Below, in pieces: positions 55,512 through 64,000 of a stretch of DNA of 64,000 bases. A program made the position numbers and the translations under genes. The notes beneath the pieces were generated by a model. It searched no databases, was not told the DNA's origin, and saw only the letters and a program-made list of their open reading frames with translations. This stretch comes from Triticum aestivum (taxonomy: Eukaryota > Streptophyta > Magnoliopsida > Poales > Poaceae), in assembly GCF_018294505.1 (NCBI RefSeq), contig NC_057808.1, positions 223,093,325 to 223,157,324 of the forward strand, given 5' to 3'. Position 1 is the first letter of the stretch; each line of letters opens with the position of its first letter.

Positions 55512-57225
55512 TGTTGGGGATCGTTGCAGAATTTTAAAATTTTCTACGCATCACCAAGATCCATCTATGGAGTTTACTAGCAACGAGAAGGAAGGAGTGC
55601 ATCTACATACCCTTGTAGATCGCGAGCGGAAGCGTTCAAGTGAACGGGGTTGATGGAGTCGTACTCGTCGTGATCCAAATCACCGATGACCGAGGCGCCG
55701 AACGGACGGCACCTCCGCGTTCAACACACGTACGGAGCAGCGACGTCTCCTCCTTCTTGATCCAGCAAGGGGGAAGGAGAGGTTGATGGAGATCCAGCAG
55801 CACGACGGCGTGGTGGTGGAAGTAGCGGGGATCCCGGCAGGGCTTCGCCAAGCGCAAGCGGGAGGGAGAGGTGTTGCAGGGGGGAGAGGGAGGCGCCAGG
55901 GGCTGTGGTGCGGCTGCCCTCCCTCCCCCCACTATTTATAGGGGCCCTGGGGGGGGGGGCGCCCCCTGGAGATCCCATCTGAGGGGGGGCGGTGGCCAAG
56001 GGGGTGGCTTGCCCCCCAAGCTAAGTGGGGCGCCCCCCCACCCCCAGGGTTTCCAACCCTAGGCGCAGGGGAGGCCCAAGGGGGGCGCACCAGCCCACCA
56101 GTGGCTGGTTCCCCTCCCCACTTCAGCCCATGGGGCCCTCCGAGACAGGTGGCCCCACCCGGTGGACCCCCGGGACCCTTCCGGTGGTCCCGGTACAATA
56201 CCGATAACCCCCGAAACTTTCCCGGTGGCCGAAACTGGACTTCCTATATATAATTCTTCACCTCCGGACCATTCCGGAACTCCTCGTGACGTCCAGGATC
56301 TCATCCGGGACTCCGAACAATTTTCGGGTTTCCGCATACTAATATCTCTACAACCCTAGCGTCACCGAACCTTAAGTGTGTGGACCCTACGGGTTCGGGA
56401 GACATGCAGACATGACAGAGACGACTCTCCGGTCAATAACCAATAGCGGGATCTGGATACCCATGTTGGCTCCCACATGTTCCATGATGATCTCATCGGA
56501 TGAACCACGATGTCGAGGATTCAATCAATCCCGTATACAATTCCCTTTGTCAATCGGTACGTTACATGCCCGAGATTCGATCGTCGGTATCCCAATACCT
56601 TGTTCAATCTCGTTACCGGAAAGTCACTTTACTCGTACCGTAACGCATGATCCCGTGACTAACTCCTTAGTCACATTGAGCTCATTATGATGATGCATTA
56701 CCAAGTGGGCCCAGAGATACCTCTCCGTCATACGGAGTGACAAATCCCAGTCTCGATTCGTGCCAACCCAACAGACACTTTCGGAGATACCCGTAGTGCA
56801 CCTTTATAGCCACCCAGTTACGTTGTGACGTTTGGCACACCCAAAGCACTCCTACGGTATCCGGGAGTTGCACAATCTCATGGTCTAAGGAAATGATACT
56901 TGACAATTGGAAAAGCTCTAGCAAACGAACTACACGATCTTTGTGCTATGCTTAGGATTGGGTCTTGTCCATCACATCATTCTCCTAATGATGTGATCCC
57001 GTTATCAATGACATCCAATGTCCATAGTCAGGAAACCATGACTATCTGTTGATCAACGAGCTAGTCAACTAGAGGCTTACTAGGGACATGTTGTGGTATA
57101 TGTATTCAGACATGTATTACGATTTCCGGATAACACAATTATAGCATGAACAATCGACAATTATCATGAACACAGAAATATAATAATAACCATTTTATTA
57201 TTGCCTCTAGGGCATATTTCCAACA
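55512..57225 (-). repeat. Copia 5' LTR
   Basis: Minus strand TGTTGGAAATATGCCCTAGA...GATCCCCAACA. TATA box CCTATAAATAGT at 55931-55942. A G/C-run length difference near 55950 is the most variable part against the other LTR. Confidence 0.95.
55931..55942 (-). promoter_or_regulatory. Copia LTR TATA box
   Basis: CCTATAAATAGT on the minus strand. This copy lies in the 5' LTR and would drive the genomic transcript. Confidence 0.6.
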
Positions 57226-57654
57226 AAAACGTGATTACTCTGACTCATCATGGAGTTACGATTGCTCCTTATTACCAACATTCTACCTCCTTTATATCCA
57301 ATAGTACTTCATCACTCCATACTCTTGGGGTATCCCGTATATCCAGATAAAACTCATGCTTATTTTGTCTGTAGTCCACCCCGTGGTATATCCTTATCTT
57401 TTCCAGGGGTCAAGTGTCTACTACCACCCTTAAAATGCTCCAATTCTTCCATAGACCATATTTATCATATCCTCGAAAATGGTCAAAATCTTCCTTCATA
57501 GAGTCACTGCTCCTAAAATCCAAATCAGTACCAACGATGCTAACTTTATTGATTCTCCAATGATTACAATCTCCTGCATTTCCATTACATGCCTCAACTT
57601 CTCAATATAAAAGAATTGTTCCCACTACTACTACTATATTTCTCACACACACCA
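57226..57654 (-). other. Gypsy internal remnant without gene
   Basis: It joins 48475 across the copia insertion. No protein motif is seen. Confidence 0.4.
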
Positions 57655-58469
57655 CTAAATATCATAAGTCTCCTTCTCCTTGGGACAATCCCTGGCAAAG
57701 TGCCCTGCTTCATTACAACGAAAACATATTACTTCTGACGAGTCTCGTGGTTTCCTTATGACTACAAAGCCTCCTTGGGTCCTCGGCTTCCTTTTTAGGC
57801 AACCGCTGAAGTAGTGCCCTGAATCTTTGCACCTGAAACATGTGATATGACTCAGGTCCTTTGTAGAAATTGGGTTGTTCCTAGGATCCAATCTATTTCT
57901 CTTCCTGGACTTTTCCGTGCCAATCAGGGCTTCTATTACCTGTGGGTCATACTCTACTTCCTCTGTTGGGAATTCTACTAGGTCCCCATTCAGACAATTT
58001 TGGGAGATGTGTCCTTCTTCTCCACATGAATAGCAAGACTTGGTGCAGGGTTTAATTGGTTCTTCTTTGGGTGTGTCCTCCACCTCTTCCTTCATCACAG
58101 GTTCTTCTAAAATTTCCATGAGGGATCCTTTCATTGCTTCTTTCTTCTGCTGGATGGTTCATTGTACCATGGGGTAAATGTGACACTGAGCAGGGTAGTG
58201 GTAGTTCCTTCATAGAAGTAACAAGTAATCTGCCTAGTTGGACATTCTTCAGCTGGGTGACTTTCTTCACAATTAGGGCATTCATCCTTGTGTTCTTTAT
58301 GGTTGTGTCCTATTTCTCCACAGAGCTTGCATGCACAAGGCTTCTTCATATCATTACCATAAGGCTTCAATTTCTGGGGCACAAGACGAGACTTTAGCAG
58401 AGTCAACTTAAATTCTTCCCAAGTGGTTACTATTTGCCAACCATTGATGATTTGGTACAACCTCACCAA
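57655..58469 (-). pseudogene. Gypsy gag C-terminus with multiple CCHC zinc knuckles, frameshifted
   Basis: Two minus-strand frames, 58469-58131 and 58134-57655. The first has WEEFKLTLLKSRLVPQKLKPYG and a cysteine/histidine cluster (CKLCGEIGHNHKEH, then CPNCEESHPAEECP). The second has three canonical CX2CX4HX4C knuckles (CYSCGEEGHISQNC, CFRCKDSGHYFSGC, CFRCNEAGHFARDC) and ends at 57655. A one-base deletion near 58205 separates them. The knuckles bind RNA in nucleocapsid domains; having this many is notable. Pol should follow but is absent. Confidence 0.65.
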
Positions 58470-59228
58470 GTAGCAGCACCTCTTTCAAAGTACTGAAGAG
58501 CATGCTGGGCCATATCCTTTTCGGCTATGTTATTCTTCATGTGATCTTCCATGTTCTGAATCCATCGGTTCGTCTCCAATTGGCTTATTGGTCCCGGAAA
58601 TGTGAGTTCATCTCCATTCATCCTTTATTGAGTCCAAGGTTCTGGGGTGAGATAAGAGAGATAGGGAGGGGTGCACACAGTACAAACAATAGTTTTGAAA
58701 AGACAGATTTTATTTTGTGGCTGTCGGAAAAAAAACATCAAACAAAATGACAGCTCACAATCGTCGCACCTAACGTAGGTATTTAACAGGGGTTTGGTCT
58801 TCTAAGGTCAATAAATCTTCAAAGACGCCAAACTCTTCAAGCCTTGTTCATGTCTCCGATGGCTTCTCCCGATTGTGTTTGTCCTTCTCAAGTTCTTTTG
58901 TCAGATCTCTGTTGATGTAGAGTCTCTCGTGACGTCCTTTAATATTTTTGGATTTGTGTTCCAAACTTCTGGGTTTCAACTTCCTTGGCATGAACCATGG
59001 TACTACTGTCCTTCAGTTCCTGACAAACCTCTGGTATCTCGAGGTTTTGTTCCTCCAGTTTGGCTACTTCAGCTTCTGGGTCCTAAGCTCTTCACGAAAT
59101 GCTTCTTTGTCAAAATACGGCTTCCTGCAGATCCATCTTAAAACTCCAGATGTAATACTCCAGATCCTGGTGATACACCAGCTAAGGTTAAAACTGCATC
59201 CTTTGTTGATAGATGCTCCACCAGCCTT
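58470..59228 (-). other. Degenerate gag-region sequence
   Basis: No sustained minus-strand frame is visible. The plus-strand frames here lack homology I can recognise. It probably held the central part of gag. Confidence 0.35.
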
Positions 59229-59480
59229 CTACCATCCAATCCTTCCGAAGAAATGCATGCTTATCTCAGCACAGTGACAATAGCATAAGCGGGCGATAAC
59301 ATCATGGATAGCCGTGTTTCTGCTCTTGTCATTTCCATGAGCTATCATTACATAGTTGATATCTCCTGCCTTAGGGTTTTCTTGACAAAAACTTTGAGTT
59401 CTAATGCTCCATGTTACAGTCTTTCTCTGATACACCTTGATCTCGGGTATTGACAGCTTCCATAGTTTGCCAAGTTCCAT
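59229..59480 (-). pseudogene. Gag N-terminal fragment of the gypsy element
   Basis: The frame starts MELGKLWKLSIPEIKVYQRK and continues GDINYVMIAHGNDKSRNTAIHDVIARL, in the expected place after the leader. The motif assignment is by position and orientation only. Confidence 0.35.
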
Positions 59481-59807
59481 AAGGGTAGCCTTCCTAGGTC
59501 ATACAAATCTGGGAATTCTTCAGAGCCTTCAAATTCCCCTAGTCTTCGGAGTCTTTAACCGTTGTAGTTTCCATCATTATAATGCACAGTAAAATCCTCT
59601 TCATTCTGAAGTGGTCTTAGTTGTTCGATATCTTGTACCTCTTGGAGTGGTCTCATCAGTCGAATCTTCGTGTGGTGGTCTAACTAAAAGGGGATATTTT
59701 GATAAAAGAAGAGAGGTAAAAGATCTTTTTGAAAAGATAAAGTTTTAGAGAAAATCTTTCCTATGGGCTTGCCATTTTCTAGGGGTCACGTCCTACAATC
59801 AACATGT

Positions 59808-59819
59808 GCTCTGATGCCA
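59808..59819 (-). other. Primer binding site of the gypsy element
   Basis: The minus strand reads TGGCATCAGAGC, one mismatch from the initiator tRNA-Met type, 3 nt from the LTR. Confidence 0.6.
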
Positions 59820-59822
59820 TCT

Positions 59823-62800
59823 TGTAGCGACCCGACCTCAAACGGTCAAGTCTCTGTGCTTAAGTGTCATCCCTGGATCGGTATGCTGACACACACAATA
59901 CTCGAGGATTTATAACAGAGGTAAATCACATGTATAAAGTAACGTAAATACTATTACCTCAATCCATATAGCGGAAGTAACAACAAGGTTGTGGATTCCC
60001 ATCAACACCAACGGCAAAGTTGAGTGTAGAAATCGTAACCCTAACGTATCACTTACTCGTCGTAAGATTCCTGCAACATGAGACGTTGCAGCCACAAAGG
60101 GTCAGTACATTGAATGTACTGGCAAATTCACACCATATGAAAATGATGAATAATAGCTACCACTACATGCATATTTGGCTGGTGGAGGCTCTATGGTTAA
60201 CATGTTTTTGCGAAAAGCCAATTTTTCCCTACAACAAAGGAATATATTTTATTTAACTACAAAGTTTGTTGAAAATATTGAGAAGGTTCCTCCAACTCAA
60301 TCCCAATTAATAGTTAACAACCCAACAAATTAATTAAGTAACATGATGAGATCCATAAGATAATCCAAGAACCAGATACTCAAGATGTCCATAACCGGGG
60401 ACACGACTAACCATGATTAGTTTGTACACTCTGCAGAGGTTTGTGCACTTTTCCCCACAAGACTCGATCTCCTCCGTTGGATTTCTCGCACTACAGGGTG
60501 TTTGAGAAAGGGATGACCGAGACACAGTCTTTCAGAAACATTAACTCTAACCCTGGGTAGATAGTACCAACCTACATCCCCTACATCTGCTAGCCTACCA
60601 CTGGAAGAGGTCATGCAACATACTCAACTATGCTAGAGCCCATAATAGCTTGTGGCTGCACACGGAAGTTTCTAGCATGAATAATCTTATGATCCCTTTG
60701 AGCCTGGGTGGCATTCCATAGGGTGATCACACGGGTCCTCCGGGATCCCCTTGGGCAAGCACTGGGTTCTCCAGGTGCCCGGGCAAACCACTGGGTGCTC
60801 CAGGGTGCCCCAACCATTCCACCCAGATGTGCATTAAAGTAGCCACCTTAAGTTAACCATTAATAATAACTCTCACATCTGTCATGAATCACTCAAACCA
60901 ACCACGTCTACGAGCATAGCATAGTAGTATAAGCATAACGTAGTAACATCCTGGGTTTGAATGCAATACAATAGGTTCCTACCTCATCAACTACTTCCCA
61001 ATACCCACATGTTATCAAATCCTAACCATGCAATGTTTGAGGGGTTGAAACTAATGCATAAAAACTGGGTAATAAAGGGATATGATCAAAGTGTGAACTT
61101 GCCTCATACTGTTGATGAAGATAATTCGCACTCATAACTCCTGATAGTTCTACTCGTCACACTCCGGTCAATCTATCGTAAGCAAGCAATAGTAACCACA
61201 CATAAGCAATCACTCAAAAGATCGGAAAGAACGAAGAAGACAATTCGGAAAACATCAAAACCAAGCAAATAACTCTTGCAACATAAAACAATTTCTAACA
61301 GTACCAGAATTATGTGAATTTGGCCTTATCAAAAAGTTTAGGTCAAGAGCTTTGATTTGCAAAAAGAATCAACTAAATCGGAGTTAAAAAACTCAAGTTA
61401 TGAACAAAAGAAGTTTGAATTCAAATCTGTTTGAAATCAAATTTTATATTTTCAAAATCATGTTCAAGTTGTTTTACTGGATAGAGGGTATCGTAACGAA
61501 GAAGTGGGCGTTGGTTTCATTGGATTTGGATAAACGAGCAAGAAGTTGTGCTAGTTTGAAACAGAGGGACTAATCTGTAAGAAAGATAATTACATCTAGG
61601 TCCCTGGCCGAAATTAAAACAGAAAAAGAAAAAGACTAAATAACGAACGTTCATTACCGGACGCTAACGAACGAATTCGTTCGCTGCGAAGGGATAAACA
61701 GCGAACGTTCACCGAATAGGACTAACTAAAAAGAAAACTGATCTAAAAAGAAAACCGGTTCGGGCTTTTTGCGGTTTTTTTACCGTTCGGGCGGCTCGTC
61801 GGTTCTACGGGAAAAACCGGCGGCGGCGATGCGGCTCCGGCGATGGCGCGACGGTGGCGAGGCAGGCGGCGTCTGTGGGCGGCGGCGCTGGCGGAGGGAT
61901 GGCGCGGCGCGGCAGCAGCAGCTAGCGGCGGCGCGCAGCGTGGGGCGGCGGCGAGATGCAGCGGCGGCGGCGCGAGATGCGGGAGGGGTTCGGCGGCGCA
62001 AGCAGAGATGGGGGGTCCGGGCGCAGCTTTTAAAGGGGGGGCTCGGCCTCGGGAGGCGGAGTCCCGGGCGCTCACGGCGGCGCGGCGGCTCTCCGAGCGG
62101 AGTCCCGCACGGGGACGACGGGCGAGGCAGTGCGGAGCTGGGCCGTGGCCTGGCAGGGGTTGGGCCGGCCCAGTCGGGGAGATAAAGTTTTTTTAAAACA
62201 ATTTTCCAGGGAACTAAAATAATAAACAAAATAACTAAAAATATTATATAGGCATATAATATATCAAAATTTTCAGAAAATGATTTTCTACAACATGGAC
62301 ATTTTTCTAACGTCAAATAAAATCTACAAAAATTCAAATAAAGCAAAGAGTGCTACTGTTGCAATAAAATCTAATGAAATTTATTTTAAAACATACCAAA
62401 ACGATTTATAATTTATTTCTCTCCAATTTTCTATTATAGGGAATCATGTTACCCTATTTTCCATATATTTTATTTTTGGAGAAAAATAATTTGAATAAAA
62501 CCAAAATAACTCCTAATTTAAAATGATTTCAAAGGGGCGTTAAATTTGGTTTCTTTGAAACTTCCAACTCATATTTCATATAATTTGAAGAAGTCATTTT
62601 ATCCTCTCTCGTGAAAATCATTGAGTTGCATTAAGTTTCTGAGTTGAAAAAATGTTTCCAAATGAAATTCAAATATTTTCAAAAACCCTTTTCATTTATT
62701 TAAATGGAAGAATTCATGTCATCTTCTCTCTAGGGTTTTGTATTTGAAAAGAATTTGAATTCGCGGAGATCATAAATGCAAAATGAAAGTTTGGGAAATT

Positions 62801-62940
62801 CCTTTTATTCCCTCTCATTTAACTTTCAAAAAGTTTCAATTTCACTCACTTCAGTCAATTAATCACACAACAAACAATCAAACAATCATTACTATCTATT
62901 TATTATAACATTCCAAAATTTAGAATTTTGGGATGTTAGA
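59823..62940 (-). repeat. 5' LTR of the 3.1-kb-LTR gypsy element
   Basis: Collinear with 44363-47479. Plus orientation starts TGTAGCGACCCGACC and ends GATGTTAGA (family end GATGTTACA). It has a 23-bp insertion relative to the other LTR near 61090 (gtgtgaacttgcctcatact region) and a differing GC-rich segment (61830-62180). Confidence 0.9.
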
Positions 62941-63326
62941 ACAAGTGCTATTTTTGTCAATCTCTAATAAAATTTTCTACTTATACTTTTCCTAATGTGG
63001 TGCCATCACCTACCATAGGATTAGTATATGATCTTATTGATTTATTTCCTTCTCTTTTTCTTTCTTTATTTTTTTCTTTTATTTGCAACATGAAAGTAAA
63101 GAAAGCAAAAACTCACACTAAACTTTATTATATAACTTGCACACGATTACAAGGATAGGTCACTAAGAAAACTCTCAAAGAAGAAAGGATCAAACTAAAC
63201 TTTTATTCATCTAATGCAAAAGATCAAACTAAAATAAGTAAAAGTAATAAGATAGTGGGATGATACGATACCGGGGCACCTCCCCCAAGCTTGGCGGAAG
63301 CCAAGGGGAGTTCCCATACCCGATAC
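62941..63326 (-). other. Athila-2 3' region resumed
   Basis: It continues 44362 and is collinear with 9210-9579, including the second AAGCTTGGGGGAG word (near 63279-63291 on minus). Confidence 0.75.
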
Positions 63327-63761
63327 TCAGTTCTCCTTTGGTGGTGAAGAAGATGATGGTGGTGATGAAGCGGTCCTATTCTTAAGGATCAAGAGGTTCT
63401 CCAACCGACGGATGACGCTTCGGAGATGGATGATATGCTCTTGATGCAAAATATTTTCGCGAGTAGGATACTTATTCTGTATGCGAACTATTTCAATGAC
63501 GCGAAAAGCTTCAATCTCAGTAGGAGTAAGATGAGTAAGGTAGGGCTTAAGGATATCCTCTTCCTCCTCCTCGGCCAGCAGCGCTTGTGCTACCTCCGAG
63601 GATGGATCTAAGGTAGCTTTCTTGCCCTTGTCTCCCTTGATGGCGTCCGTAGGCTCCTCCCGCTTCGTCTCGACCTTCATCAGCCAAGCATCTTCTTCCA
63701 TGTTGTTAGAGGAGCAAGAAGACATGATGCCTGGCTTGATAAATCTGACCGGAAATGGCAA
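63327..63761 (-). CDS. 3'-region ORF of the second Athila element, unknown function
   Basis: An uninterrupted 144-residue frame at the same place as 9580-10155. It begins MPFPVRFIKPGIMSSCSS, has an acidic, helical middle (ALLAEEEEEDILKPYLTHL) and ends SSPPSSSSPPKEN like its counterpart. The middle shows no obvious similarity to the other copy. It carries no signal peptide or membrane segment. Confidence 0.45.
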   Translation of the reverse strand: MPFPVRFIKPGIMSSCSSNNMEEDAWLMKVETKREEPTDAIKGDKGKKATLDPSSEVAQALLAEEEEEDILKPYLTHLTPTEIEAFRVIEIVRIQNKYPTRENILHQEHIIHLRSVIRRLENLLILKNRTASSPPSSSSPPKEN

Positions 63762-64000
63762 GAAAAGGGAACAGAGGATTTCTCCATGATACGGTGGTTA
63801 ACAAGTTCGGGAAGTATATATAGATTTTTTTTTATCTTAGAGGACAAGCACACGGGAGAAAAACGGAGTACGAAAGGTGTCCGAGGTGGGCACAACCCAC
63901 CTGGGCGTGCCAGGCAAGCCTGGCGCGCCCTGGTGTATTGTGCCCACCAGGGGACGCTTCCTGGAAGTTTCTTTATTCCCAAAATTCTTAAATATTCTAA
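63762..64000. repeat. Athila-2 spacer with GC-rich hairpin module
   Basis: The hairpin module lies at 63882-63955 (ggtgggcacaacccacctgg ... ggcgcgccctggtg). It is collinear with 10156-10390 of Athila-1. The window ends inside the element. Confidence 0.7.

Larger units (their letters stand above)
48481..57225 (-). mobile_element. Complete Ty1/copia retrotransposon, BARE1/WIS/Angela group
   Basis: 8.7 kb with LTRs of 1708 and 1714 bp, a perfect TSD AAAAC (48476-48480 and 57226-57230), a tRNA-iMet PBS, a polypurine tract and an unbroken gag-pol. Hand alignment of the LTRs shows roughly two dozen differences, about 1-1.5 percent, so it is recent. It is the youngest insertion of its nest. Confidence 0.95.
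44363..62940 (-). mobile_element. Gypsy element with 3.1-kb LTRs (Fatima-like?), nested and pol-less
   Basis: LTRs 44363-47479 and 59823-62940 flank about 3.6 kb of own internal DNA, which is interrupted by a copia element (48481-57225). TSD ACTAG (44358-44362) against ACAAG (62941-62945), one mismatch; the empty site is seen in Athila-1 near 9210. A PBS and gag remains lie near the right LTR. Protease, RT, RNase H and integrase are missing. The family name is a low-confidence recollection based on the TGTAACATCCCAAAATT start. Confidence 0.85.
41651..64000 (-). mobile_element. Second Athila-family retrotransposon (runs off the right edge)
   Basis: On the minus strand the 3' LTR (41651-43166) is preceded by a polypurine tract and a 3' region (43167-44362) that resumes at 62941 after a large nested insertion. 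The 3'-region ORF (63327-63761) and a GC-rich hairpin follow at the edge. Pol and the 5' LTR lie beyond 64000. Confidence 0.85.

Overview
The window is intergenic DNA of a large grass genome, almost certainly Triticeae (wheat, Aegilops, barley or rye). It consists of nested transposable elements and I see no intact host gene, tRNA or rRNA. The Triticeae call rests on a BARE1/WIS/Angela-type copia element with canonical LTR ends and PBS, Athila-clade and other Ty3/gypsy elements, a Tat-lineage fragment carrying an antisense gene, and a CACTA transposon. Family names below come from memory and are tentative; element classes and boundaries are read from the sequence.

Left part (1-34991). A CACTA transposon, with its right end at 34991 and its left end outside the window, is the oldest layer. 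Inserted in it is a minus-strand Athila-clade element (1-18269; the first ~116 bp of its outer LTR lie left of the window). Its 3' LTR is split by a 6.6-kb Tat-lineage fragment (542-7143), and its pol is split by a solo LTR of its own family (11829-13345, TSD ACTGC). The CACTA body carries cargo-like genes (a GRF zinc-finger gene, an Ala-rich ORF, an acidic ORF and a coiled-coil ORF, all damaged) and a ~510-bp tandem array. A plus-strand non-autonomous LTR element (25824-32538, TSD ATCGT) has split the acidic ORF.

Middle (34992-41650). The 3' end of a minus-strand gypsy element abuts a plus-strand region with a broken gag followed by unusual Cys/His/Met-rich reading frames instead of a recognisable pol.

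Right part (41651-64000). A second Athila-family element (minus strand, running off the right edge) contains a minus-strand gypsy element with 3.1-kb LTRs (44363-62940, TSD ACTAG/ACAAG). That element contains a complete copia element (48481-57225, TSD AAAAC) with an uninterrupted 1326-residue gag-pol. This is three clean levels of nesting, and the copia is the youngest and the only apparently autonomous element.

Most interesting signals: five tandem hairpins with a conserved loop and changing but complementary stems in the non-autonomous element (29355-29622); a GC-rich GGCGCGCC palindromic module recurring at eight places in LTRs and 3' regions; a seven-exon antisense gene with its own TATA box in the Tat fragment; and a GRF-type zinc-finger gene carried by the CACTA element.
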